Assembly: GCA_012845835.1 (NCBI GenBank)
Contig: JABAKD010000002.1
Coordinates: 26,006,210-26,070,209 of the forward strand
DNA from: Undaria pinnatifida
Lineage: Eukaryota; Sar; Phaeophyceae; Laminariales; Alariaceae
Direction: 5' to 3'
Length of the DNA stretch: 64,000 bases
Both the position numbers and the translations under genes were made by a program. Below are positions 34,101 to 43,200 of this stretch, in pieces. The notes below the pieces were generated by a model. That model saw nothing but the letters and a program-made list of their open reading frames with translations. It did not search any database and was not told the DNA's origin. Every line of letters starts with the position of its first letter. The first letter of the stretch is position 1.

Positions 34101-36891
34101 CGTGACACCAAGCGAACACACAACCAAATCCTTCCGTTCAGGAGGACTCCTCGGGATGTCTGTTCTCGGGGGTCACAAACCAAGAAGAGAAAAATATGCG
34201 GAACACGCTACTCGTACGCCGAGAGCGCTCCTATCTGCGGTCTGTGGTCTGCGGCTCACCGGCGTACGAGGCCTGGCATGCCTCACTCACCAGCTCTGGC
34301 CAGATACGGCGACTACGGCGAGAGACCCGACCCCCCGCCCCCGAAAGGGGGGCCCGAAAGGAGCCCCCTACCAGGCCTTCCGACACAAGACTGCACCAGG
34401 TGACACCGTTAGCACCATCACGGTAGGAGCCTTCGTCAGGAGTTTCCGATAGAACGCTGCCCCACGTGACAACACCGACAGAGTTCCGCGATGAATATTA
34501 TACTTCTATTATCCGTCCACGCACCTGCTGTCGAACTCCATCCCTTCGGCACCGCCACGACCTCGGCTTTGCGTGCCCTCCACATCGACCAGCACGAACG
34601 TTGTCGAGGTCACCGCCTCTACCTCCGCCGCCTCCGCCGGCGCCGAAGCTGCCGCGGAAGCTACGGCCGCGCCCTTTGCATCGCCCTCTTTCGGCACATC
34701 GTCGCCGCCGTTGCGACCGGGAATCACCGCCCGCGTTGAGTCATCCCCCCTGTCCTCCTCGCGCGCAGACGGATTTGTGATAGCTCCGGACTTTCTTTTT
34801 GTGCGAGTTTTTTTCGTTGAGGATCGCGTCGCCGCTAGGCGCCTACTATTGCCGCTGCTGCCGCTGCTGGCCCTGGTGGCACTGCGACTGTTTCTGCTGC
34901 TGCTGCTGCTGCCATCGTTGCTGCTGTTGCCTTGAGGGTTCCCCGTCATCGACGGTTTTCTCTTTCTTCGTCGCGGGAGGGAGCACAGCTGGAGGTCCAC
35001 CCACGCTCCGATGGTTGTTCTTCGAGGCAAGCTGTCTTCCGCCTGTTCCAGCACGGGGAATCTGCCATACGACACGATTATCATGGCGTTTTCGGCGCGA
35101 GGTTTCGTTACGTATGTGCGCCGAAATGCTGCCGTGGTATCCTCCATTTCGACGAAAACAGCGGCCATCTGGATAGGAAGTGTAAGCTTCCTATGCGGTC
35201 CTACTTCGAGCTTCAGATCCATATTTTCTCGAAAAATGAAAGTACTCGCTTGTGCAGTCTAAATGTGCAAAAATTGGACCGGAAAAAACTGATTCGATAA
35301 TCCAATGGCCCAAGTCGTCAGATTTTGCCCCAAAATCGAAGCCCAAAATCCGACGACTTGGGTCATCTGATGTTCAAATAAAAAGATGGCATGGTATCTA
35401 AATTCACGATGTTATCCACACAGCACGCAGCAGCAGAACGGTATCGATGAGTTGGATAAGGACACAGCGACGTTGCCCCACGCTTGACGCGTAGTCGGCG
35501 GTTGGCGCGTCTCTTTGCGGCCAGACTAGAGTCGGCTGGCGCGGGCTCGGGCGTGAGACCGAGAGAAGCACACTCGGCGTTAGCCTCTCCGTGGACACGT
35601 CCGCGTATCATAGACTAAACCAGGGCCGCAGCTGTAATCACGTGTTGTGGCTCGGATGTTTTATACCTTGTAGTAAAAAAAGAAAAACTAAGACAGGTTG
35701 GGCGCACTCGACACGTCGCTTCGCGCTGCACTTGAGGCAGTCAGCGTGGGCTCGGACGCTTGGGTCCCACGCCCAGTGCAGCACATTCGGCGCGTCTCTT
35801 CGCGGCGCCAAACCACAACAAATGGTTGGCTTCGGCTCCAATCTCTGGGCGCACGCTCTCACTCAACTTCAAACATATCCGAATTCTTCGCGCAACAAGA
35901 CCCTTCTGGTTTCCTACACTGCTGAAAATCTGATTTAGTCCAAATCTGAAGCTCAAAATCTGGACCGCTCCTGTACCGGTACGTAGGAAGCAGCCTTGCG
36001 CTCACGAATTATACAAAAAATGCGTCTACATGTGTCGCATGTCGCGCCTGCTATTATTATCGTCCTTGTTGTCCTCCGGAATGGTACTCGTACGTACGTA
36101 CTCATATTTGCACAATCGATTTCATAGCTCTGTTGGGGCGACAGAGCAGCAGCAGCGGCGGCGGCGGCGGCGGTTGGGGATTAATCCAAAGAATTGGGCT
36201 GCGAGCGAGACACGACGCGACCCCCCCTTCTTGTGCCCTGGGTTACCGGTATGCAGGAGACGGCTGCTTATTAATATTAATATTAATAGTAGACCTACGA
36301 GTCCTGCAAGCAAAAGGCGCTGATCATCATCCCTCATAAGAAAGGTGGGGATCGCTGGCCACCGTTATGCCAATACAAGCCAGTAACCAACCCTTCCTGC
36401 TTCACGATCGACCGGGTATACACTTAGACCAGGTATACACATGGTGATCTCTGGTGTACCTGGTGCTTACAAGCTCACCCTGTGCCGAACAAAGCATTCA
36501 ACAGCGTGCTCTTCCCACTGCACTGGCAGCCAGTCACGGCCACGACTCGATAGTCGCGCGATCCTGCCAGCTGCTCCGGCAGCGTATCGAAGTCCACGCA
36601 AAACGTCAAGAAGTCGTCCGCTTCCGTGGAAGGAGAAGTAATACTCTCGCCGCCACTGCCGCTGTTGCCGCTGCTGCCTGCCGCAAGAGTTGGAGCATCG
36701 CGACTAGTTCTAGGAAGGACGTGTCTAGGAACCGACAACTTTGGTGCTGCTGCTGCTGTGTCGATGCTGCTCCCGGGAGGTGTAGCGCCCCTGCTACCGA
36801 GCGCCAGAGCCACCAGCAACAGTGATACCCGCAGCACTATTGCTGCATTGCTAAAGCTACACCGTGTGCGTAACCGGTGGCGAGACACCAT
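18793..36891 (-). CDS. Sey1/RHD3-like dynamin-family GTPase with signal-like N-terminus, 14 exons
   Basis: Exons (5' to 3'): 36891-36479, 35061-34525, 33887-33722, 32869-32757, 32285-32152, 27770-27601, 27189-27030, 25650-25598, 24716-24607, 24104-23981, 21954-21853, 21745-21659, 19389-19286, 18913-18793; 2394 nt, 797 residues plus TGA, all phases agreeing. The family hydrolyses GTP to tether and fuse ER membranes. Visible: G1 GCQCSGKSTLLN (Lys127), G2 RRTTIGAW (153-158), G3 DVEGT (297-301), NMWAHDVGR, G4 LRD (378-380), KPPSLRDAGLSEIFDL, LPHPNY, then a helical part with YFNYLQA near the end. Unusual: a signal-like segment (residues ~14-36, VLRVSLLLVALALG), about 120 low-complexity Ser/Arg/Ala-rich residues between G2 and G3, Cys for Ser in G1 (QCSGK, usually QSSGK), and no C-terminal hydrophobic hairpin. 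Introns 4 and 10 use GC donors (AG|GCAAGA). The intron 3 donor (GGC|GTCTTG) is weak and least certain. The real ATG is at 36891-36889. Confidence 0.82.
19124..19151 (+). repeat. Poly-G run (28 nt) in last GTPase intron
   Basis: Uninterrupted G on the plus strand, C on the transcribed-sense strand, between exons 13 and 14. Runs of this length are prone to sequencing error. Confidence 0.8.
20995..21268 (+). mobile_element. MITE family copy in GTPase intron 12
   Basis: Left end 'aaaggtagcacttttttt', middle 'ccttaacccaaaatcgtcgg' and 'catgggattgtccgtccatc', right end 'aggagcctcagcgaaaaaa' then 'acatctctaccgcaacatg'. It also holds long T and G runs (21084-21131). Confidence 0.6.
22035..22203 (-). 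CDS. Cysteine-rich ORF of unknown function
   Basis: Read on the minus strand after a possible acceptor ('gtgtgttag|CTCC'), a 56-codon frame contains LCPICHHHTANMVDMDVCGN and ECCGGCAAICFLC and ends at TAA (22034-22032). The spacing C-x2-C and later paired Cys suggest metal binding, but no named zinc-finger class fits. It lies inside intron 10 of the GTPase gene on the same strand. It could be an alternative exon, a nested relic, or chance. Confidence 0.25.
22595..22821 (+). mobile_element. MITE family copy, right end lost
   Basis: Left end 'gcgtgctacgacgctacgac' then 'gatagcacttttcggc', middle 'acggggctccttgacccaaa' and 'cacctaggccatgagtttgg'. The right half is replaced by the T-rich tail of the SINE at 22822, so the SINE probably inserted into or beside it. 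Confidence 0.6.
22822..23110 (-). mobile_element. tRNA-derived SINE, copy 2
   Basis: Minus-strand copy with B-box segment GAGTTCGAATTCC near 23039-23052 and an A tail (T run at 22808-22823 on the plus strand). Close to copies 1 and 3 over its whole length. It lies in intron 10 of the GTPase gene in sense orientation. Confidence 0.75.
23680..23725 (+). repeat. 9-bp tandem repeat (CTGACCGAT)n
   Basis: About five units of 'ctgaccgat' or 'ttgaccgat' in GTPase intron 10, followed by a diverged MITE-like tail near 23850-23930. Confidence 0.75.
24738..24757 (+). repeat. Poly-G run forming poly-C tract before GTPase exon 9
   Basis: Twenty G on the plus strand. On the gene strand this is C20 ending about 20 nt before the acceptor GTCGCAG|CCC of exon 9, so it most likely acts as the polypyrimidine tract. 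Confidence 0.7.
26428..26645 (+). repeat. 36-bp minisatellite
   Basis: Five to six units of the pattern 'gaggctcctaacgtattgag' plus 'gagccctttgccttct' in GTPase intron 7. The unit contains the short inverted pair GGCTCC/GGAGCC, so each unit could fold. The word 'gaggctcc' also occurs in the MITE family, from which the array may have grown. Confidence 0.8.
27336..27565 (+). repeat. (AAC/ACC)n microsatellite in GTPase intron 6
   Basis: Impure AAC and ACC triplets fill most of the 411-bp intron between exons 6 and 7. The Asn/Thr-rich and Val/Gly-rich frames over it are repeat artefacts. Confidence 0.85.
28450..28925 (+). repeat. GGCCGGGCC palindromic minisatellite, locus 1
   Basis: Roughly 50-bp units, each made of a GC block (gggccgggccgcggccc) and an A/T-rich spacer such as 'atcatctcgaaatctgatgg' that is itself partly palindromic. 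It lies in GTPase intron 5 and is related to the array at 31745-32095 in the same intron. Confidence 0.75.
29891..30310 (+). repeat. 89-bp minisatellite
   Basis: Units start at 29891, 29980, 30069 and 30158, each beginning like 'ttgagcctgcacaagctgcc' and containing 'cgggtcgtgaaaggactcga'. Two shorter units of about 53 bp follow. The constant 89-bp step shows a true tandem array, in GTPase intron 5. Confidence 0.85.
30575..31190 (+). pseudogene. Copia-type gag fragment, frameshifted
   Basis: The clearest part is the frame from about 30830, with DPDEYLYIMDTCRDRLNAC, YEDILLQALPPEYKAIRQ, RGDFGLADIRRMMAAIYADN and a zinc-knuckle start CHFCGRIGHF. The final Cys of the CCHC knuckle is missing. The preceding part (around 30620-30790) carries gag-like text in another frame, so at least one frameshift is present. 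No protease, integrase or reverse transcriptase was found. The fragment lies antisense in intron 5 of the GTPase gene, next to the minisatellites. Confidence 0.65.
31745..32095 (+). repeat. GGCCGGGCC palindromic minisatellite, locus 2
   Basis: Same unit type as 28450-28925: 'gggccgggccgggccg' blocks with A/T-rich spacers of 25-35 bp. It ends about 55 bp from GTPase exon 5 on the downstream (intron) side. Confidence 0.75.
34525..35061 (-). CDS. GTPase exon 2: switch I, low-complexity insert, DxEG switch II
   Basis: This 537-nt exon begins FPVLEQAEDSLPRRTTIGAW, directly continuing the FGTG end of exon 1 across a phase-2 junction. It ends TTFVLVDVEGTQSRGRGGAE before the donor AGCAG|GTGCGT. Between them lie about 120 residues rich in Ser, Arg, Lys and later Ala and Glu, where RHD3 relatives have only about 20. 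The frame stays open through the insert, so it is probably translated, though a retained or alternative intron cannot be excluded. Confidence 0.75.
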
Positions 36892-37284
36892 AGATTTTGC
36901 TGTTGTGATGTTGTGATGTCTCTGTCCCCCTCTGGTGTAGCGTGAAGATTTCAGGTTTTGACATGGCTTGTAAAGGCGTGTTTGAGGAGGGAATACCGTT
37001 CATGATATAAAAAATATTTCAAGGACGTCAGCCGTGAGTTCGACGAATTTTGGGTCAATACTCATCTTTGCAAGCTGTGTTCTTGGTACTTGTAATTTTA
37101 GTCTCGAGATGAGATCCCGAAGGGCGTATCTTAGGAACTTCGCAGCTAATGCAGGTCTGACGCGAACAACAAATCCTACCTTTAGGACATTCAGTATCAC
37201 CTGTTGTGTTTGATCTCTGAAGAATCCCAATTTCAATTACCAGGTACTTCGAAGTAATTATTACCACTAAGTTGACCGGACGGA
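36892..37284. other. Upstream flank of the GTPase gene
   Basis: No coding signal. It contains a reverse-oriented family A fragment at 37020-37090 ('ccgtgagttcgacgaatttt', 'actcatctttgcaagctg'). The GTPase promoter should lie here, but no TATA or other defined element is convincing. Confidence 0.4.
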
Positions 37285-38025
37285 CGCATTATAGGATGTT
37301 CCGCCAAAGAAACCCCCGGTAAACTAGGGGACGATCGGTACGTACAGCCTCAAGCATTTTCGTAAGAGCTTTTCCGACGCTAAAGACCTTCGCCGAGGCG
37401 ATCATCCTCACTGCTTTAGTCTCTGGAATTTTTAGTACTTGTACTACGTTGTACACTGAACTATTAGACTACTGTGCGCAGTGGTTGTACCTGGTATACT
37501 ATAAAACCAAACATTCCTCATCACCGGACGGAGTATTTGACCGACATGGTCGAACATCCAAGATGAAATCTTAAAGCTGAGCGGGCGCACACACTTCGCC
37601 AAAAAGGGGGGAGATACGCGTTCGTGCTGGTGTACTTCCCACCAATGGTGCACGACACATTATAGGACGTTCCGCCAAAGAACCCCCCAGTAAACGGGGG
37701 GACGATCGATACGTACAACCACAAGCATCTTCGCAAGAGCTTTTCCGAGGCTGAAGACCTTTGCCGAGGCGATCATACTCACAGCTTCTTTAGTCTCTGG
37801 AATTTATAGCACTTGTAGTACCTTGTACGCTGAATTATTACTGTGGTTGTACCTGGTATATTACAACCGAAACATTCCTCATCACCGGAGTATTTGACCA
37901 ACATGGTCGAACCTCCAATATGAAATCTTAAAAGCTGAGCGGGTGCACACATTTCGCCAAAAAGGGGGGAGATACGCAGTCACGCTTGCTCGTGCTGGCG
38001 TACTTCCACCAATGATGCACGAGAG
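37285..38025 (+). repeat. Tandem duplication, ~371-bp unit
   Basis: 'ttccgccaaagaa' and all following text (including 'aagagcttttccga', 'cattcctcatcaccgga' and 'gggggagatacgc') occur at 37290 onward and again 371 bp later from 37661, with scattered substitutions and small indels. No gene is recognised inside. Confidence 0.85.
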
Positions 38026-38489
38026 GCAAAATTTAAACCTAAAAAAAACTCCGGAGAGCCCCGACACACTCGTGGTTGGGACACACGCGCTGCAAACGCA
38101 TTTATATCACATCACAAAACATGTTATACGTTCAAAGTTATACGTACAACTGATGTAAAAATTATACGGTGCCGTTTGTTTCTTGGCGTCTAAACCTCGT
38201 GTCACCGCTTACAATACATACAAGCCATGCCATGAGCGATGTCAGTCTACTGCACTGTTATTGTACATACACCACCACCAGCCAAGGGCCAATTCACACC
38301 ACGGCAGAGAACGGCGACCAAAGTCGTCACCCCAATAAAAAAGGTTTAGGGTGGGCTCAACAACATCCAACATATGACGCGGGGACAAGCAAGCCACGTC
38401 CAAGAGCCTATCAAAAAGCCTATCGCCCCGCCCCGATCCTACCTAACCCCCCCGCACACACACCTAACCCCCGCCCTATGATCGCGTTG

Positions 38490-40529
38490 TCATCGCTTCG
38501 TCCATACAAACGTTCCTCGTACCGGCCCGTACGGAACATGCCATGTGAGGAACGACGAGAAATGTTTCAGCGATACCTTCACCGAGCACAAGACAGCCTT
38601 TTGGAACCGGTCGAGATCGTCGGCGTCTCTACAGCGCATTGATCTCGGAAACATGTCCTCGACGGAGGCAGCGCCGCGGACAATCTCCAGCCGGTTCACG
38701 ACGGGGTAGTGTTGCAGGAAGACCTGCAGGTCCCACCTAGCGGAGGGCTTGTCGTGGCTTCTAGTCTTAGCCCAGGCCTGGATATCTTCCTGAGCGCTCA
38801 GTTTATCTGTCGACCCGACGGTCTTACTACCCCCCGACGACGTCGACGGCTTCACCTTGTCCTTCGGAAGCTTGTCATCCTTGTCCGCGTACAGATAAAT
38901 TACCTCCGTTCCGTACGTGGACGCCACTAGCTGAATGGACCTGCTGACCTCTTCCCACCCAATGGCCAGTTCCTCATTCGCCGCGGTGATGTAAATAGGA
39001 GCAAACCCTAGATACGCCAACACCTCCACGCCCATGGCGACTCCCGATGCGCGCGGCAACACCCGGAAATTATCCGACGATCGCTCCGCCGTGTCCGCCC
39101 CCACCACCGCTCCCATCCCAGCGGCACTATAGTCCTCTCTTTCGCTCGCGACCCCCCCCGACCCCGCCACAAACCAGTGCGCGTTTACTCGCTGCCGCAG
39201 GTGTCTCCAGTACTCCACGCCGTCAACGCCACCTCTCAGGACATAAAACGCCGCAAAAACACTCCGGGCAAACTTGTTAGCGTTTTCAACATCCCCGACA
39301 GCGCCTGGGCCCCTGCCCCTGGCACTTGCGCCGCCGCCTCCACCACCGCCGCCACCGGAGGCGCACAGTACAGGATCGACGCACATGTACATAGAAGGAG
39401 CCCAAGTAGTGTACCGCTCCGAGACGCGAAAAAAGTCGTCCATCACGAGCGTGTTCATCTCCTGCAGGAGGTACAGGGGAATTCGGTCTAACGCCGCGCT
39501 CGCACCCACAACCGCCGCCGGCTTCCCGCGGAAAACCCCCCCCATGCGGGCCCACCACCGCCCCGTCTCATCCAATTCCGGCGGGCCATTGATTGGCCAC
39601 TCGCGCTTGAGCAACGACAGCGTCACCAACTGGTGTTTCTCGCGGGAGCCGAGGGGGTGCGTGTGCGTAGGGTACGAGGAGCCCTCGTACACGATGAGGC
39701 AATCCAGCGCGTGCTGCGTGTTTTTGACCACGATGGAAGACGGGGAAAGGGCGCCACGGTCGCTGTAGTCGCACCACATGGACGCCAGCCGCAGGGCGTC
39801 CGTGCGGAAGGACGCTACAACGCTAGTCCCGTTGCTTGCCAGGAACTCTGCCTCTCTGGACAGCACCTGCCGGTCGTCGAGGTACAGGGCATCCGCGCGA
39901 AAGGCGGACACCCAGACCCCGACCATTGCGTCCTCGCTCGCGTACGTCGTGAAGTCGTTCTTGGCGATCTCTTCGGCGAGGCGGCGCGACAAGCCGTACA
40001 TGCCCCCCTCCATGTGCTCCGGCCAGTAAACCCCTCGGTAGTCGAACTCGAAGAGCGCGTCGGTGTTCACCGGCTCGTTCGATTCGAAGTAGGCCGGGTT
40101 CGGGACCCTGTCCAGCGCGTGCCGCTTACCGAAGTACAGCATCTCGTCTGGCCCCACCTCCCGCAGCCAGCCCTTCGTCCCGACCAGGCGCGACAGGAAC
40201 AGCGTGCTGTCGTCGTTGGTCTTGATGAGGACGTCGAAATCGTGGTGTTGCGTGACCCAGTGAATGCAGTGCTTCGTCTTGTCCGAGACGGTGTCCATCG
40301 CCTCCTCTGACGGGGCGATCAAAATGTCCCCGTGCGTCTTGACCTCCTTCGCCAGGAGGGCATTCTCCTCCCGCGTAAAACTCCGGTCCTCGCCTACCAC
40401 GAAGATGTGGGAAACACGCGCGCCCTCCGTGTCGTCTTGGAGCCAGGTCTGCCGCAAGAGGTGGCGCCTCTTCCACCCGCTCCTTCGCGACAAAATGCAT
40501 ATTGCTACTTCTTGTACATGGACCGGCGG
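38490..40529 (-). CDS. Family 31 glycosyltransferase (beta-1,3-galactosyltransferase-like), large terminal exon
   Basis: The exon starts after 'tggctcctctcag' at 40529 in phase 0; upstream exon(s) with the start codon and any membrane anchor were not found. The N-terminal half matches GT31: RRSGWKRRHLLRQTW, HGDILIAPSEEAMDT, then KTNDDS (about residues 103-108 of the exon), in the place of the family's metal-binding DDD motif, and later GGMYGLSRRLAEEIAKN and SEDAMVGVW. Such enzymes transfer galactose or N-acetylhexosamine in the Golgi. The C-terminal half is extra. It begins near GKPAAVVGASAALDRIPLYL and runs through MYMCVDPVLC, a Rossmann-like pattern reminiscent of DUF115 or sialyltransferase-like proteins, and includes a Gly run. 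The last ~25 residues before the stop at 38490 look less protein-like, so the exon may end earlier at a splice donor. Confidence 0.75.
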   Translation of the reverse strand, partial: PPVHVQEVAICILSRRSGWKRRHLLRQTWLQDDTEGARVSHIFVVGEDRSFTREENALLAKEVKTHGDILIAPSEEAMDTVSDKTKHCIHWVTQHHDFDVLIKTNDDSTLFLSRLVGTKGWLREVGPDEMLYFGKRHALDRVPNPAYFESNEPVNTDALFEFDYRGVYWPEHMEGGMYGLSRRLAEEIAKNDFTTYASEDAMVGVWVSAFRADALYLDDRQVLSREAEFLASNGTSVVASFRTDALRLASMWCDYSDRGALSPSSIVVKNTQHALDCLIVYEGSSYPTHTHPLGSREKHQLVTLSLLKREWPINGPPELDETGRWWARMGGVFRGKPAAVVGASAALDRIPLYLLQEMNTLVMDDFFRVSERYTTWAPSMYMCVDPVLCASGGGGGGGGGASARGRGPGAVGDVENANKFARSVFAAFYVLRGGVDGVEYWRHLRQRVNAHWFVAGSGGVASEREDYSAAGMGAVVGADTAERSSDNFRVLPRASGVAMGVEVLAYLGFAPIYITAANEELAIGWEEVSRSIQLVASTYGTEVIYLYADKDDKLPKDKVKPSTSSGGSKTVGSTDKLSAQEDIQAWAKTRSHDKPSARWDLQVFLQHYPVVNRLEIVRGAASVEDMFPRSMRCRDADDLDRFQKAVLCSVKVSLKHFSSFLTWHVPYGPVRGTFVWTKR

Positions 40530-40904
40530 CTGAGAGGAGCCAAGCGAGTCCAGAGACACGGCGACAATCGGTTGTGGGCCAAGAACGTCGGGGGAGGGGG
40601 GGGGGGGGTGCAGTCAAGGATATGGGCCAGCATGGGATGTCTGCGTTGGTTACACCATTGACAACGCATCCTACGGTATCACAGGGGTGCACCCAATCTT
40701 TACTAGGGTCCTCACTTAACCCTGATGGGTCTTAAGAGGCAAAAACTGACGACAAAAACTGACGGTTGCAGCATCCTTTACACGAAGCAACCCGGGCTGC
40801 CAGACTAGGTAACAACGATTTTCCTATCGAACTCCAACCCAAGTACCCGTAAGACACGCATGCAGCTTGCACTGCCGTGTGCCGCACGCTCGCACCATGA
40901 TAAG

Positions 40905-41165
40905 CATGCGATAGACGCCTGCCACGACAGAGGTGTACCACTTTTTTTCTGTGGCTCCTCGATTCAGGAGCTTAAAAGACCTCTCAAAAACTGATGTGGG
41001 AAAGAAATAAAACTGCCACCGGTTGAAAAATCCCATGGCCTAGGTACACACAACGAGAATCTTGCAAAAAAATGGCCCAGTTCCGACGATTTTGAGTTAA
41101 AGAGCTCCGTTGTTCAGAAACCATTTCACACGAAAAGTGCTACCTCTGTCGTAGCACACGTCGAT
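40905..41165 (-). mobile_element. MITE family copy, reverse orientation
   Basis: Minus-strand copy: on the plus strand it ends 'cgaaaagtgctacctctgtc' then 'gtagcacacgtcg' and starts near 'gacgcctgccacgacagagg'. The middle ('cccatggcctaggtac', 'cgacgattttgagttaa') is the reverse complement of the copy at 41325. Confidence 0.65.
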
Positions 41166-41324
41166 AATACTTTTGTTTTATTGCTGTGCATGGAGCCCAA
41201 AACGGGTTAAGAACCTCTACATACCTCACCGGAAATCCTACCCTTGAAGAGAAAAATGAAAGCGCACCCCCGATGAACGATCACACGGCCGAGCTAGACA
41301 TTGCAAGACAAGTAACATAGTAAA

Positions 41325-41692
41325 CGACGCGTGCTACGACAGAGGTAGCACTTTTCGTCTGAAATTATTTCTGAACGACGGGGCTCCTTAATCCAAAATC
41401 GTCGGAAACAGGCCATTTTTTTTTTCATGATTCTCGTTGTGTACCTAGGTAATGGTATTTTTCATCCCGTAGCAGTTTTGTTTTTCTCCAAAATCAGCTT
41501 TTGGGGGAGGTCCCAAGCTCCCAAATTGACGAACCTCAGTAAAAAAGTCGCGCAACTCTATCGTCGTGGCACGCGTCAAACAACCATATATGGTATCCCG
41601 AACGAGCTGTGGGGTAGCTCCTCAATCGAGGAGCCCCGTTAGTCAGACCAGGACCGTAAAAAAACGCCCCCTCTACCGTAGCACGCGTCCGG
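41325..41692 (+). mobile_element. MITE family copy, complete
   Basis: Best example of the family. Left end 'gcgtgctacgacagaggtag' then 'cactttt'; right end 'ccccctctaccgtagcacgc', giving terminal inverted repeats of about 25 bp. Inside are 'acggggctccttaatccaaa', 'gtacctaggtaatgg' and 'ctcctcaatcgaggagccc' (a small hairpin). There is no transposase. It lies head-to-head with the copy at 40905-41165. Confidence 0.7.
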
Positions 41693-42251
41693 GGCATCCC
41701 GCACGTTGCGCGGACAACAGCAGAGCTATGGATACCTGGTATTACCCTCTGTGCGGTGGTATGTTCGGGTCGTTGGGACTTCGAGTTAGTCGGGGTGCCT
41801 ATCTTTTGGCCTACGAACTACTCTTCGCACCGGAACAACCCAACGCACACAGGGTACTACCGGGTATCCCATGAGGGGAAACATAAAAAGTGCGTTATTT
41901 TTTTGCGCGCAATTAAGATGGGTGTTGGGCTCAAGAGTCGCGGCATTCAGTGCATTTTCCCGAGGGTGCGAACCACCCAGCGCCTACCCTCTTGGGTTGG
42001 CATCTCGCGAACGCAAGCGAACGCGTTTTTTCCACGCGCTTTCATATCTTATCTGCTACGCGTTATTTATTAGAAGCCCACGTTTGCCGATATGTCATCC
42101 TCTGCCAGTCAGAGACCCCTCGAGCAAACGGGGACGACAATGTGGACGGCGGCGCTTGACTTCGACAAAATAAAAACTTGAGTAAGTTGTTAGCCTGTTT
42201 GGGCTGGTCACATGGTCCTCATAAACCTGGGTTTCTTTTCTTTTTTTCTTC

Positions 42252-42540
42252 ACACTTTTACTTTTCCAGTTTCTGGACAAGCCATGGTCACAGGTGTTGT
42301 CCCTTCTCCCCCCCGCTTTTTGGCTTTAATTTGTATCGCGCATAGGGTTCAGCAATCCCATTGCTCGTCGATTTTTCATCGAGTGTTGCTCACTCACGCT
42401 CTCGCGCTTTCCGCAAGTCAATTCGTGCACAAGAAAAAGTCCCAACGAATATATACGAGTATGCACTCGGCGGGGGACTCACGAAACTGACCTATAACAG
42501 GCTCGAGGATAACCTGATACGCCACCGGGGCGACCGCCAT
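42252..42540 (-). mobile_element. tRNA-derived SINE, copy 3
   Basis: Minus-strand copy lacking part of the B-box region (short deletion around 42471-42478) but with the body and tRNA-like head ('cgccaccggggcgaccg' on the plus strand). Its 3' tail is the T-rich run at 42228-42262. Confidence 0.7.
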
Positions 42541-42794
42541 GTACACAGCTGGGTGGTGCTAGGTGTTATGATGCGGAACCAACGCATATCTACGGTAAAT
42601 GCGGGTTCCGCTGTAAGCACCATCCAACGCAAGTCGAAACGTAAGGGGGCATGGACCGAACGTGTGAAAAAATGTGTAAGGGAGAGAAAGGGGAAGGCCA
42701 ACAGGGAGCCGCACTGTGAAATCTATACACTACGTGCAGCTGCTCATCACAAGTAGCTCTCATTCTATTACATGTTACATAACATTATTTTCCA

Positions 42795-43200
42795 CGCACA
42801 ATTTTCCCGCCCGTCCGCCCCCCCCCCTTTCCCCCCCCCCTCCAACCCCGCTCGCTTTTGATCAAAACCAGGCCCCCACGTCCTTCAAAACTCCGCCCCC
42901 CCCTCACCGGTTATTCGACTTACAGGATTCACTTGATAAACGGATACATTTCCCTCCACAGCTGTCAGATTTTGTCCCCCTCAGAAACGGGTTTTATAGT
43001 TTCCGCGCACAGACTGACTAACATCACCCTGTTGACCCTGATAGCTACGCTGTAGTTGTAAGGGGAGTCGCCGACCTATATCCTTAATGAGGACACACAA
43101 CCCGTAATACGCGCGATCGGAGTATCACACACAGCTTGCAAAGATGAGTTTCGACAAAATCTTCGATCTCACAGCTGGAGTATATTTTCATTTTTTATAG
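42795..43200 (+). repeat. Dispersed repeat family A, copy 2
   Basis: Nearly identical to copy 1 from the C tract through 'gcttgcaaagatgagtttcg'. A fragment of the 3' end alone recurs at 44072-44175. Confidence 0.8.

Noticed and set aside
39633-40310. 225-codon plus-strand frame
   Set aside because: Antisense shadow of the glycosyltransferase exon, which has clear family motifs.
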